From contig CAKMXJ010000007.1 in NCBI GenBank assembly GCA_928724745.1, forward strand, positions 496,001 through 560,000: DNA of 64,000 nt, in the 5' to 3' direction. This stretch comes from Anthracocystis setariae (taxonomy: Eukaryota; Basidiomycota; Ustilaginomycetes; Ustilaginales; Ustilaginaceae). The position numbers and the translations under genes are program-made. Positions 37,552 through 47,298 of this stretch are shown piece by piece. Numbering within the stretch: position 1 is the first letter of the stretch; every line of letters starts with the position of its first letter. Below the pieces are notes generated by a model. It had not been told where the DNA came from and did not search any database. It saw only the letters and a program-made list of their open reading frames with translations.

Positions 37552-40500
37552 TTATTGTGCAGGATTCGTAGTTGGTGCACTGGTGGTGGTGTCCGGAGGG
37601 GGAAACGTTGCAGTGGCGGTTGTAGTGGTGGCAGCATTTGGCAGTACCGCGGCTGCGTTGTTTGTCGCTGCCGACATGCCGTTAAGTGCCTCCATGTAAG
37701 ACGACGTAAAGTTAGCCCACGAAAGCGCGTCTTCGGACGATAGAGGCATGGCGCCCCAGTAGCTCGTGTCGTGAAGTTTCAGATACGCCGTTGGATCCAC
37801 CTGTCCACCGATGAATCCCGCACCCAGAGTCGACTCGGCTGGAATGGCTGGTGCAACAACCGTTGTGGTGGTAGTCACCGGTAGCGCAGACGTAGTGTGG
37901 TCGAACAACCCGGACGCTCCCGGCGTGACAAGCCTCGAGGCAGCATTCGACATGGTCGGCCAGCCAAACAACTGTCCAGGATTTTGACCCTGCGCCTGGA
38001 ATTGCGCCTGCAAATCGTCCTGCAGCGCCGGTGCCAGCTGGTAACTCGTCCTCGACTTAGCCAGAGACATTGGAGCGCCGATGGGCCCTGGCACCGACAA
38101 GCCTATGGTATCGTCTGCAACCATACCCGCTGCTGTAGCGCCATCGACACCCTCTGGCCCCACAGCTTTCGGCTGCCCCTCCGCTACACTGGGCAACGCT
38201 GTGGCACTGACGCCTTCGGCCAGCTCGGCCAACGGTTTCGTCGTCTCGTTCGTAGCCGCAGTCGGACTATGAGCCCTACTGACGTTCTTACTCGGCAAAC
38301 CCGTCCCATCCAAATCCGCATCGATCCCATGTCCCAACTGCTCGAGAATCTTGAGATGATGACTCGCGCTCTGCCAAGTGCCACTCATCCTCGACAACCA
38401 CGTCATGAACTTCTTCAGCCTCCGCTTGGCCTCGACTGCCGTGACCGCATCCGTGCTCGTCGTATTTGCGATCTCGATCGTAGACGCAGTAAAAATGCAG
38501 TAGGTGAACGTGGAAGAAAGTTTGCGCATGCCAAAGTTGTTGTCGTAGGCGGTCAGGATGTCGCAGATGGTGCCGACAGCGTCGGTGCAGATGCGATGCG
38601 AGGGGGGCAGGTCCGGACGAGAGGAGCGCTTGAGAATGTAGGGCCGATGCAGCATCACCTTGCAGGCCTGGAACCACAGCTGCTGCGACAGGGTGTTTGG
38701 AAGGCAGTGGGATGGCTCTTCGAATCGGAGACGGTAGGGGAGGTCGCGCTCCCAGGCGTCGAGCGCGCGGTTGAGCTTGATCAGCCGGGTTTCCCATTCG
38801 GGGATCTCGTCTTCAACCTTGCCATCCGTAGATGAGCCGGCCTCTTCGTCCTCGTCGGGTCGCCTGACCTGGGTATACATGGCAATCACCCTTTCGCAGA
38901 GGTGGCCCAATCGCACACCGAAGCGCAGATGCGTCATGGCTGCCACCGGCGTCTTCATGAGCATGCTTCTGGCATGATCCTTGATGAGCGAGCTGTTGTT
39001 GGTCGTTTCGGCCCACGTCTCTTGCTCGTCTGCTTCATCTACATTTGGCAGCGGGCAGTCGATCTCGGCATATCTGAGCATCACCGGCCGTCCCAACGAG
39101 GCAGAGGAAGTCTTATCCAATAGATAAAGGCACCAGAAGATTCGCCTTCTCGCCTGTTCTTCCGCATGCGAGAAATGCAATCCTAGTACCGACGAAAAGT
39201 CCCGCTGTCTATGCAATCCCAAGTCGATACACATCCTACATGCGGTTGATATGTACGCTGACGCTTGACTTGCTCTACCGTTGCCCCCCTCTCGCAAGGC
39301 CAAGAACAGAAGTGACTGGATCGTCTCCAAGCTCGGCTCGTTGTTCGTCTTGACCAGATAGTACTTGGCGCGTGCGAGGAAGATGTCGCCCAGATCAGCC
39401 GCTGAGAGGCGTCCGAGACTTGTGCCATTGCCGAGCTGAACGGGTGCTTGACTGAAAGTCAGATCCGACGCGGTGCGTTCGACCCAATCAGACTGCGTGG
39501 CTTCTGTATCTTCTTCCGAAATGCCAAAATCGCCTGAATCCCAAGCTACGGCCGCGAGAGCACAGGACGCATTGTGAAGCATTGGGTGCTTTTCGGGATC
39601 GATCACGTTGAACTCGGTGAGACACAGCGCTGGCTTGTACAGAGCTGGCCAGATGGTCTGAACGATACCCCAAAAGATGGTAAACAGTCTTTCTTGAATC
39701 AGAGGCGGGATCTCCGGCTTGGTTAGCGATACGCCAAAACGCTTGACGCCGAAGCGATTTTCGTCCCCCGGTTCGACCCACAGGAGCGGTTCGAGGTTGG
39801 TATCATCTTGCGGAATCTGTGACCGGCCCGTGGCGATGGAATTTGAGAGCGTTTTGCGGTCACGATCACGATCGCGATCCTGTTGCATTTGTAAAAGAGC
39901 GCCTTCCACAAGCAGCTGGTTGCTGTCGCCTGTAGTTGCTTGACGCACTGCAGCCGGTCTGTCGATGCGCGCCTTGCCACTATCAATCGGATCCGCCTTC
40001 GTCTTCGACGTCGCGACGCTTTGCCCCGGAGACCACGCACTGGTGCCTGGTACCTCGGTCGATGGTGCCCCCAGTCCTGCCGTGGATCCAGGACGAGAGT
40101 CGTAGCGAGTAGGTTCGGAGCTCGTGCCCGGAAGATGCGATGCTGCCGACGAGGACAGAGCCGGGATAGTTGCCGAGGGCGACGGTTTCGCAAACGGAGC
40201 GGACGACTTGTGAATCGAGCGATTCGAGCCCGTTCTTGCCGAGAATACGGATTCAAAAGTATCGGATGTGATCGAGAGTCTGCCATAATTGCTAGGCGAA
40301 GACGGCGAGCGTATCGATGGCCGACTATAAAAGTCAAGCGGCGGCAACTTGCGATCGGCCGCGCCAGGTGGAGGACGAATGAAGCCAAGCCCGCTGCTGC
40401 TGCCACGGTAGAAGGTCTCGGATCGTGGTTTGGGCGCATGAGAAGACGACAACGATGGATCGTAGCGCGATGGATAAGAATGAGACGGATAGTAGCTGCC

Positions 40501-41151
40501 GGGACTTGGGCCGTTGACACCGTAGTTGGGACTACTGATGCTGCCATCTGCGGCTGTTCGGTGGCTATCTGTGCGGTAGCTACCTTCTGGCGAAGCATGG
40601 CGTGAAGTCGAAGCCTGATCCTGCCGTAAGTCGAACAGGTATGGCGCAGCGGGGTATGGTGCAGTTGAGGGAGGAGCTTGTGCGTGCTGGTATGCGGGAT
40701 GCGGGTTCAGTGGGTGCATAGCCGCGTATCTAGATGACTCCGTGGTTTGAGCGGGTGCGGCTGTATAAGTTGCTGCTGCGTCTGGATATGATGTCGCAGA
40801 TGAGGTGGTAGCATAGTCTCGGGTTGTCTGAATGGGCAAAGATGCAGCAGCTTGGTAGGTAGTAGCAGTACGCGCTTGAGCTTGAGCTTTGCGCTTAGCT
40901 GCCTTGCTTCCTCCGCGGGTGGAACCTTTGGGTGGGCCGCGCTTCTTGGGCTGGCCATACTCGCAGGTTTCACCGGAGCGGATGCAGGTGACACAAGGAT
41001 GGGAACCGTCACATTTGACTCGTTTGATACCGCATGGCCGACAAGCTTGCTGAATACGCTTCTTCTTGAGACCGCTGGTTGGCTGTTCTTCTCTGCTGTC
41101 GTCGGGATTGGGCTCATGGCCGTCATCCGACCGATCATTTGACTTTGCCAT
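37552..41151 (-). CDS. Zn2Cys6 transcription factor with fungal-specific domain
   Basis: An intronless frame of 1199 residues. The N-terminal zinc cluster has Cys37, 40, 47, 53, 56 and 63 (CRPCGIKRVKCDGSHPC..C......C), preceded by basic KKKR and followed by an AT-hook-like KKRGPPKG linker. Such proteins bind CGG-type sites as nuclear regulators of metabolism. Residues of about 90-470 are Ser/Pro/Tyr-rich and disordered. The fungal-specific transcription factor domain spans about 500-900 (RLFTIFWGIVQTIWPALYKP; SAYISTACRMCIDLGLHR; EEQARRRIFWCLYLLDKTSSASLGRP). The C-terminus is a Thr/Ala/Pro-rich region that could activate transcription. The Gly-Pro-Pro-Lys-Gly linker recalls XlnR-like and related regulators, but target genes cannot be assigned. 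Retroelement C sits only 400 bases upstream of its start codon. Confidence 0.92.
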   Translation of the reverse strand: MAKSNDRSDDGHEPNPDDSREEQPTSGLKKKRIQQACRPCGIKRVKCDGSHPCVTCIRSGETCEYGQPKKRGPPKGSTRGGSKAAKRKAQAQARTATTYQAAASLPIQTTRDYATTSSATSYPDAAATYTAAPAQTTESSRYAAMHPLNPHPAYQHAQAPPSTAPYPAAPYLFDLRQDQASTSRHASPEGSYRTDSHRTAADGSISSPNYGVNGPSPGSYYPSHSYPSRYDPSLSSSHAPKPRSETFYRGSSSGLGFIRPPPGAADRKLPPLDFYSRPSIRSPSSPSNYGRLSITSDTFESVFSARTGSNRSIHKSSAPFAKPSPSATIPALSSSAASHLPGTSSEPTRYDSRPGSTAGLGAPSTEVPGTSAWSPGQSVATSKTKADPIDSGKARIDRPAAVRQATTGDSNQLLVEGALLQMQQDRDRDRDRKTLSNSIATGRSQIPQDDTNLEPLLWVEPGDENRFGVKRFGVSLTKPEIPPLIQERLFTIFWGIVQTIWPALYKPALCLTEFNVIDPEKHPMLHNASCALAAVAWDSGDFGISEEDTEATQSDWVERTASDLTFSQAPVQLGNGTSLGRLSAADLGDIFLARAKYYLVKTNNEPSLETIQSLLFLALREGGNGRASQASAYISTACRMCIDLGLHRQRDFSSVLGLHFSHAEEQARRRIFWCLYLLDKTSSASLGRPVMLRYAEIDCPLPNVDEADEQETWAETTNNSSLIKDHARSMLMKTPVAAMTHLRFGVRLGHLCERVIAMYTQVRRPDEDEEAGSSTDGKVEDEIPEWETRLIKLNRALDAWERDLPYRLRFEEPSHCLPNTLSQQLWFQACKVMLHRPYILKRSSRPDLPPSHRICTDAVGTICDILTAYDNNFGMRKLSSTFTYCIFTASTIEIANTTSTDAVTAVEAKRRLKKFMTWLSRMSGTWQSASHHLKILEQLGHGIDADLDGTGLPSKNVSRAHSPTAATNETTKPLAELAEGVSATALPSVAEGQPKAVGPEGVDGATAAGMVADDTIGLSVPGPIGAPMSLAKSRTSYQLAPALQDDLQAQFQAQGQNPGQLFGWPTMSNAASRLVTPGASGLFDHTTSALPVTTTTTVVAPAIPAESTLGAGFIGGQVDPTAYLKLHDTSYWGAMPLSSEDALSWANFTSSYMEALNGMSAATNNAAAVLPNAATTTTATATFPPPDTTTSAPTTNPAQ

Positions 41152-41551
41152 GGTACGGCTGTGCTCCTGCTCGAGCCGAGCAGTGGCCTGAAATGGGTTC
41201 AGAGCCAGTCCAGAGAGGCGGCTGCGCTGAAAGGGACACCTGCAGAAGCACGAGTCGGGTGGGTTGTTCGTTGGGCGGGAGTTGTTTTGTCAGCCAAGGG
41301 GAGGTGGGTTCGAGGTAGAAGAAGGTCCGAACGTCGGGCGTTTTGGTTAAAGCGGCTGATATTCTGCGCCAATGTGGGGGCAAAGCCTATGCGGTCTTGC
41401 TAGAGCTCTTCGAGAGATTGATCGAGATCGTGCGGATCTGGTCGCGGTGATGACGAGGGGATCGTTCGCGGGCTAGGATTGCCGGCATGGTCAGTCACCT
41501 CGGAAAGAAGGTCGAAAGAGGGTGGACGGCGGTCGGTGGATGGTGTACAGG
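41152..41551. other. Proximal promoter of the zinc-cluster factor, up to element C
   Basis: 400 bases from the start codon of the minus-strand factor to the 5' LTR of element C. No gene is seen. The last five bases (ACAGG, 41547-41551) are the left target-site duplication of element C. Confidence 0.6.
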
Positions 41552-41735
41552 TGTTACGCCGATGCGTAACCTCTCGCGCGAGACAGTCGCGCGAGCCTCA
41601 TTCACATGCCTCCGGCATGTGAGACGCATATAGCTATGTGCAGTTGGTATGTATATAGCTCTCATCGTTGACATTCCTTCCTCAGAAATACCATCATCTA
41701 GTTATCCGAATGCCTTGTAGAGTGTTCGTGTAACA
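41552..41735 (+). repeat. Element C, 5' LTR
   Basis: 184 bp, TGTTAC...GTAACA. Three inverted repeats follow each other in the first 71 bases (arms 41553-41559/41564-41570, 41573-41581/41587-41595 and 41602-41610/41614-41622). A TATATAG box follows at about 41654-41660, so RNA should start about 35 nt later, near CAGAAATACC. Confidence 0.95.
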
Positions 41736-41748
41736 TTGGTAGCTTCTG
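41736..41748 (+). promoter_or_regulatory. Element C primer-binding site
   Basis: TTGGTAGCTTCTG follows the 5' LTR directly and is identical in element A. TGGTAGC fits the 3' end of initiator-methionine tRNA (CCA plus acceptor stem) over only 7 nt. Alternatively it pairs imperfectly (two blocks of 5 bp) with CAGAAATACCA in the LTR near the predicted RNA start. Which primer is used is open. Confidence 0.5.
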
Positions 41749-41994
41749 TGGTTACATCTGCGTCCCAAATTCTCAACTTCTCTCACTCTCCACCTCTCAC
41801 TCTTCTCCATTCCGACCTCCAGCGGTTTCCTCCGCCGCCTCTCCATCATCACTCCTCGCTACGTTACCAGATCGTCTGGTGGCCCTCTTGAAGAGCCCCT
41901 CGGACAACCCGACAAGCTGCTGAGCTCCAAACTTCAGCAGTCCGCCGCCACGGCTAGTCGTAAGTCTACCCCGCCAACATCCATCGCGCCCAGT

Positions 41995-43203
41995 ATGCCG
42001 GATAACGCTTCCACGCCTCCTCCTGGCGTGCATACATCCACGGGTACAGCACCGTCAACCGAAACACCAGCCGCCGCGGGCACGGAAGCCATGCCCGTCT
42101 GGGCTCAAGCTATGGTTGACCAAGCCGCCGCTACTCATCGCCTTCTCGAGCTGCTTCTCGCCAAGCAGACTGTTCAGCCCCCTCAGCATCCCGCCTATGG
42201 ATCGGAGCAAAGTTTCGCGGCTGCCAGGCCTCACTCCTTCCCTCCTCAGGGTGCGGACATCGGTATCGGTGATCATCATTACCGCTCCCCTCCTCCGGCT
42301 ATCCCTCCTTCTCGTCCTATTAAGCCTGAGGAGATCGCGGTCTTCAACCCGACTAATGGCGATGACGTCGAGGTCTTCTGCCGACGTATCCAAGATATGA
42401 CTCTCGCCAAGGGACCGATGGCCGTCTGTGAAGTGCTTCCTCAATGCCTTCGTGCCACTGCCACCGAGTGGTACACCAATCTTGACGAGGGCGAACATAA
42501 CCTCCTCCGTACTAGCCCCCAAGCTTGGACCCGTCTGCTTCGTGCTCGCTTCGGGATCAGCGTTACCGAAGCGCACAACGCCTTGGGCACCCTGCGTTAC
42601 GATATCAACACCGATTATCACGCTTATCACGAACGCAAGGTGCGTCTCGCTCGCCTCGCTGGCATCCATTCCCCCGAGCTGGTGGTCCAGCACATCTTTG
42701 CTGGCCTTCCATTCGAGATGCGCAACACCTTAGCTAGCTGCCTTGAGGGTCCCGACGCCAGCGACCTCAATCTCTTCCGCCGCCGTTGCCTTGCTCAGCG
42801 CGCAACCCTGCTTTCTCGTCGTGGTGACCAGCGCTCCAATATTGCTCCGCGCTCGGCAGGGCCTGCACTTGAGCGTGCTCGCTCCACCAACCCACAGCGA
42901 GCACTCGCCGACCGCCCGGTCCAACGCCCGCCTCCGCGCCCGTGCCGTCACTGCGGTGGCCCTCACTGGGACAGCGACTGTCCCAAGTCTTCTAGGCCGG
43001 CCAACCATCTTCCCCCCGCCGTTGCTGCTCACCATGCTGAAGCCGGAGAGATCAGCGACCAGGAATATGCGGAGCTCGACTATCAGCGGCTTGAATTGGC
43101 TCATGTAGCCAGCGCTACCTCCACTCCGTCCGAGTCCGACGTGGCTCCGGACCTCACTCACTCGCCTGACACTTCAGCCGACACTTCCTATGGTTCCGTC
43201 TAG
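41995..43203 (+). CDS. gag: Element C gag
   Basis: 402 residues from the ATG at 41995. Ala/Pro/Thr-rich N-terminus, helix VWAQAMVDQAAATHRLLELLLAKQ, capsid-like core (EEIAVFNPTNGDDVEVFCRRI; CLRATATEWYTNLDEGEHNLL; ALGTLRYDINTDYHAYHERKVRLARLAG; QHIFAGLPFEMRNTLASCLEG). Zinc knuckle CRHCGGPHWDSDC (CX2CX3HX4C) near residue 319. It ends in UAG at 43201-43203, with pol in the same frame after it. Confidence 0.93.
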   Translation: MPDNASTPPPGVHTSTGTAPSTETPAAAGTEAMPVWAQAMVDQAAATHRLLELLLAKQTVQPPQHPAYGSEQSFAAARPHSFPPQGADIGIGDHHYRSPPPAIPPSRPIKPEEIAVFNPTNGDDVEVFCRRIQDMTLAKGPMAVCEVLPQCLRATATEWYTNLDEGEHNLLRTSPQAWTRLLRARFGISVTEAHNALGTLRYDINTDYHAYHERKVRLARLAGIHSPELVVQHIFAGLPFEMRNTLASCLEGPDASDLNLFRRRCLAQRATLLSRRGDQRSNIAPRSAGPALERARSTNPQRALADRPVQRPPPRPCRHCGGPHWDSDCPKSSRPANHLPPAVAAHHAEAGEISDQEYAELDYQRLELAHVASATSTPSESDVAPDLTHSPDTSADTSYGSV

Positions 43204-43238
43204 GATACCGCGGAGGGGACGACACCTGCCTCCCCTCC
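43201..43238 (+). promoter_or_regulatory. Element C gag-pol junction: UAG plus stem-loop (readthrough signal)
   Basis: UAG (43201-43203), an 8-nt spacer (GATACCGC), then GGAGGGG (43212-43218) pairing with CCCCTCC (43232-43238) around a 13-nt loop. Element A has the same spacer, stem length and loop length, with G-C replaced by A-U at one stem position. The layout is like the gammaretroviral type of stop-codon readthrough, although I see no clear pseudoknot. Confidence 0.75.
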
Positions 43239-46200
43239 ACCTACGAAACCGCCCGACTTCACCTTTGTGGGCCTTGTTCAGTCATCCGCGCCAGTAATCG
43301 TTGACGCTATCACCGCTCCCGTCACATTCCAGTTGTCACCAACATACTTGCGCCTCAACGTCTGCGCTCCGCACAAGGAGGTTTTTGAGGCTTGCCTCGA
43401 TACTGGCTCGTCGGTTTCACTTATCGACAAGGAAACCCTCAAGCTCTTCCATCATGAGATCGCTAATAGCGAGGTAACTATCAACACTGCCAGTACGCCT
43501 ACCAAGGTGCTGGGTGTCACCGCGATCGTAATCCATGTACCCTGTCTCAATGGTCACGTCGCTCGCGCCAAACTACAGTGTTTTGTGGTTCCCTCGCTTG
43601 GCCCTCGTCTTATTCTGGGTATGGATTTTGTGCTGGCTCACGGTATCCTATATGATGCAATCAAGGGCGTCGTCACTCTCCAATCCTGCGGTCTTCGCGC
43701 TAGTGTCACCGGTGTCTCTAAGGCAGCGGCCGCGATCGTAGCTCATGTGGATTCTCCCCCGGCCAATGCAGTTCTCGCTCCAGACATGCGTGCACCCCCT
43801 GACATGGATGAGTACGCGTTGCCGTTTACCGTGGTGCCTGATCATCCGCATTCCAACGAGCTACCTACCTTCGATGCCGAAGCCTCTGCGGCTTTCCGGA
43901 CTCGTTTCTTGGAGATCTTCGCTCAGTTCCCCGAAATCTGGCGTCCGGAACTCGGCCTCCTCCGCACTGGCGAGGCCATGCGCTTACCCTCGAAGCAACT
44001 GGATCGCATGCCACGCATGTTTAAGCCTCGACTGTACCGTGTTTCTCACCGCGATCGCAAGGCCATTGACGAAGTATTTGACGAGTTGACTCGCCAGGGT
44101 CGCCTCTCTCCTGCTCCGGCTGGTACTCCCTGCGGCTGGCCCGTCTTTGTCGTCTATCGCAATGGTAAGCCTCGGCCGGTCGTGGACCTCCGTCAACTGA
44201 ATGAGGTCGTTGACCCCGACGCATATCCCCTGCCGTCGCCGGACGAACTCCGCGAGCGTCTAGCTGGTGCGAAATATATCACTACATTCAATCTTAGGAA
44301 AGCCTTTTACCAGATGCCCCTCCATGCCGAGGATCGGTGGAAGGCGACTGTGCTCACTCACCGCGGTCAAGAGACACTCTCATGTACCATTATGGGTCAG
44401 TCTCGTTCCGTGGCATTCCTACAGCGAGTGCTAACCAACGCATTCCGCGAAGCCGGCCTTGCGGACGTGGCCTTCGTGTATGTGGATGACTTTGGTGTAC
44501 GGTCCAACTCCCTCGATGAGCATGCCCAACACGTTCGCGCGATTCTCACAGTCATCCGCGATCTCGGCCTCACCTTGGCTCGTGATAAGGCTCACGTCGC
44601 CCGCACGGAGGTTCCGCTTCTCGGGCATTTCGTCTCAGGTCTCGGAACTCGGACTACTCCAGCGAAATGCGCAGCAATTCACTCGATTCCTTACCCCACT
44701 ACTGTTGGTCAGCTCGAGCACATCGTCGGTTTCTTCTCATACTACAAGAATTACGTCCCTCGTTTCGCAGCCTTGATCGCTCCATTGCTGCGGCTGAAGA
44801 AACTCCTATTACAGCCCGCGCCAAAAGCTGGTCAGGCGCGCAAACGCTACTGTGCGGGTACCTCCGTGCCGGACGAGCCTGCGGCTCGTCAGTCCCTGAT
44901 CGAGTTGAAGCAAATCCTCCAGGATCGCGCCCTTCGCTTTCCTGACTACGACCGCCCTTTCCTCCTGTACGTAGACGCCTCGCAACAGCACGGTTTCGCC
45001 CTCGCCCTCCATCAGAACCGGCCGACGTCCGATATGGGCACTACAGCGCAATGCGCCGACACCATCGACCCGAACTCGCCTAATGTCTCAGCCGAAGTTC
45101 CGGTCTGGTTCGATTCCCGCGCTCTCAAACCTGCCGAGCGCGCCTATTGGCCCACCGAGCTCGAGGCCGCGGCCGCTATTTGGGCTCTCGGACGGGTTAA
45201 ACGCTTTCTGGACGCATCGCCGGGGCCTCATCTCCTCTTCACCGACCATCTCGCTGTCACCTCGATCGCCGATGCCAAGCCCTTCTCTTCGACTCCGGCC
45301 GCTCGCAATCCTCGCCTGATCCGTTTCGCTCTTCTGCTTGCCGAATTCCGTCCTAAGCTTCGAATTCTGCACCGGAAGGGTATGTATATGGCGCACGTCG
45401 ATGCCCTCAGCCGAATTCAAGCCAGCGAAGCAGCAGCAAACGCCTTCCATGTCACTGAACTCGTCCTCAGCGATGGCTTAGAATCCGATCTCCGCCAATC
45501 TCAGCTGTCGGATTCCGCTATGAAACGTTTGATCTCCGAGTTACACAATGCAGCCGGGCAGACTCGCCCGTTCGACCTCAACTCGTTTGGCATTAAGGAA
45601 AATGGCCTCTTGTACAAGATCGATGCCAGCGGCCTTTGGCGCGTGTGTGTTGGACCTCTCGCCTTGCCGCGCTTGATCTCTCTGGCCCACGTTGGTCACC
45701 TGGGCGCCAAGGCCACCTTCGATCGACTGCGGGCCGTCGCTTACTTGCCCCACATGCTGCGCCACGTCGAAGAGTACGTTCGTCGATGCACCCATTGCCA
45801 GCAGACACGCACCCTCCGCCACCGTCCGTATGGTGCCCTTCAGCCTCTGCCAGCTCCCGACACGCCTTTCGTAACGATGTCGTGCGATTTCATAGTACGT
45901 CTTCCCACAGCGCGAGCGCCGTTCGATCTCGAAGAAAACGATACTGTTCTGGTCCTTATGGATACAGGAACCCGTCGCGTCTACCTCCTTGCGGGTTCTT
46001 CCAGTTGGTCCGCGGAAAGGTGGAGTCAACGGTACGCTGATCGTCTTCTTCCACACATCGGGTGGCCTCGGAAAATCATCAGCGACCGAGATTCCCGCCT
46101 TACCTCTCAGTTCTGGAGAAGCCTTAACGAGCGGTATGGATGCGAGCTCGCTACTTCGACGGCCCATCATAAAAGCGATGGGCAAAGTGAACGGGCTATT

Positions 46201-46935
46201 CAGTCAGTAGAACTTCTGCTTCGAGGTCTCTGTAACGCCTGGGCCGACGATTGGCCTACGCACCTCAGCCTCGTCGAGTTACTCTTGGGCAACCGCGTCA
46301 ATGCGTCGCTGAACGCTGCTCCCAATGACCTACTCTACGGCCTCAAACTGCGCGACCCGTTTACAGCCATTCAACCCGCCTCCGCCGAAAGTGATCTCTC
46401 CTTAACTGACCGTCGCGCGGCCATGCAAGCTCAAGCCCTGGACCACTTGGCTATAGTTCAAGTGTACATGCGCCAACGTTATGACCAGTTGCACGCCCCA
46501 CCTCCAACGCTCTCCGTAGGCGATTGGGTGTGGCTCGAACTAGGAGACGGCTACACCCTTCCTAAGAGCCTCTTGCCTCCTGATCGACGTCTCGGTGTGC
46601 AACGAGTGGGTCCCTACCGCATCAAGCGCGTCGTCAGCCCCCTTGCTTACGAACTGCAGTTTCCTCCCGGCAGTCGACTTCACCCGGTAGTTTCCATCCA
46701 GCATCTCGAACCATACATTCCGTCGGAGAAACCCGTCACTTCGGCCACCATTTCCGCAATTCTTAACGAGCGTACTGGACGCACTCGCGGAAAGATGTAT
46801 CTCGTCCGTTTCGAGCACGCTGGGCACGACAAGTGGGTTCCAGCCTCAACAGTAACGGATCAAGCCGTTCTCGACGCCTGGGCTCAGCGTCAGAAAGATG
46901 CCGCGCCCCCGGCTACTCGCATTCCTTCCAGCTAG
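43204..46935 (+). CDS. pol: Element C pol: protease, RT, RNase H, integrase
   Basis: The frame follows the gag UAG without a break and has no ATG near its start, so it is expected as a Gag-Pol fusion (1243 codons after the UAG). Domains: aspartic protease (CLDTGSSVSLID ... LILGMDFVLAHG); reverse transcriptase (PVFVVYRNGKPRPVVDLRQL, TTFNLRKAFYQMPL, catalytic YVDD, PLLGHFVSGLG); RNase H (LLYVDASQQHGFALALHQ; TELEAAAAIWALG; LLFTDHLAV); integrase HHCC finger (HVGHLGAKATFDR ... CTHCQQT); DDE core (SCDFIV, ISDRDSR, QSERAIQ); GPY module; C-terminal chromodomain-like segment (GKMYLVRFEHAGHDKWVP). All catalytic residues are present. Confidence 0.95.
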   Translation, partial: DTAEGTTPASPPPTKPPDFTFVGLVQSSAPVIVDAITAPVTFQLSPTYLRLNVCAPHKEVFEACLDTGSSVSLIDKETLKLFHHEIANSEVTINTASTPTKVLGVTAIVIHVPCLNGHVARAKLQCFVVPSLGPRLILGMDFVLAHGILYDAIKGVVTLQSCGLRASVTGVSKAAAAIVAHVDSPPANAVLAPDMRAPPDMDEYALPFTVVPDHPHSNELPTFDAEASAAFRTRFLEIFAQFPEIWRPELGLLRTGEAMRLPSKQLDRMPRMFKPRLYRVSHRDRKAIDEVFDELTRQGRLSPAPAGTPCGWPVFVVYRNGKPRPVVDLRQLNEVVDPDAYPLPSPDELRERLAGAKYITTFNLRKAFYQMPLHAEDRWKATVLTHRGQETLSCTIMGQSRSVAFLQRVLTNAFREAGLADVAFVYVDDFGVRSNSLDEHAQHVRAILTVIRDLGLTLARDKAHVARTEVPLLGHFVSGLGTRTTPAKCAAIHSIPYPTTVGQLEHIVGFFSYYKNYVPRFAALIAPLLRLKKLLLQPAPKAGQARKRYCAGTSVPDEPAARQSLIELKQILQDRALRFPDYDRPFLLYVDASQQHGFALALHQNRPTSDMGTTAQCADTIDPNSPNVSAEVPVWFDSRALKPAERAYWPTELEAAAAIWALGRVKRFLDASPGPHLLFTDHLAVTSIADAKPFSSTPAARNPRLIRFALLLAEFRPKLRILHRKGMYMAHVDALSRIQASEAAANAFHVTELVLSDGLESDLRQSQLSDSAMKRLISELHNAAGQTRPFDLNSFGIKENGLLYKIDASGLWRVCVGPLALPRLISLAHVGHLGAKATFDRLRAVAYLPHMLRHVEEYVRRCTHCQQTRTLRHRPYGALQPLPAPDTPFVTMSCDFIVRLPTARAPFDLEENDTVLVLMDTGTRRVYLLAGSSSWSAERWSQRYADRLLPHIGWPRKIISDRDSRLTSQFWRSLNERYGCELATSTAHHKSDGQSERAIQSVELLLRGLCNAWADDWPTHLSLVELLLGNRVNASLNAAPNDLLYGLKLRDPFTAIQPASAESDLSLTDRRAAMQAQALDHLAIVQVYMRQRYDQLHAPPPTLSVGDWVWLELGDGYTLPKSLLPPDRRLGVQRVGPYRIKRVVSPLAYELQFPPGSRLHPVVSIQHLEPYIPSEKPVTSATISAILNERTGRTRGKMYLVRFEHAGHDKWVPASTVTDQAVLDAWAQRQKDAAPPATRIPSS

Positions 46936-47298
46936 CCCCTACCTTCCTCCTCTGGCCGCAGCATTTAGCTTCTTGTCCTTGTCTCTTCGCATCGCTCTCG
47001 TCGCATCGTTCTCTTCTCATTCCCAGCCGCTTCCAACAAGCTCCCTCCCCTGTCGAGTGTACCTTCAACACGGTCCGCGTCAGCTCCCAACTTTGGAATC
47101 CCGGTCTTGTTTCGTTCTTCGCTTCTCGCATGGTTTCGCATTCCTCACTTCGCTCCGGTTCTTTGCTTCCGTTCGCATTGTTTTGTCTCCCTGTTTCGTC
47201 TCGGTTCTCACAGTTCGGGTTTCCCGATGTTGGTTTCACAGTCGCCACGGTTTCTTCGTCCTTCTCTGAAACCGTCGTCTTTCTTTTAGGGGGGGCAG
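46936..47298 (+). other. Element C, untranslated region between pol stop and 3' LTR
   Basis: 363 pyrimidine-rich bases without a convincing gene. It ends with the polypurine tract AGGGGGGG (47288-47295) and CAG before the LTR. Confidence 0.7.
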
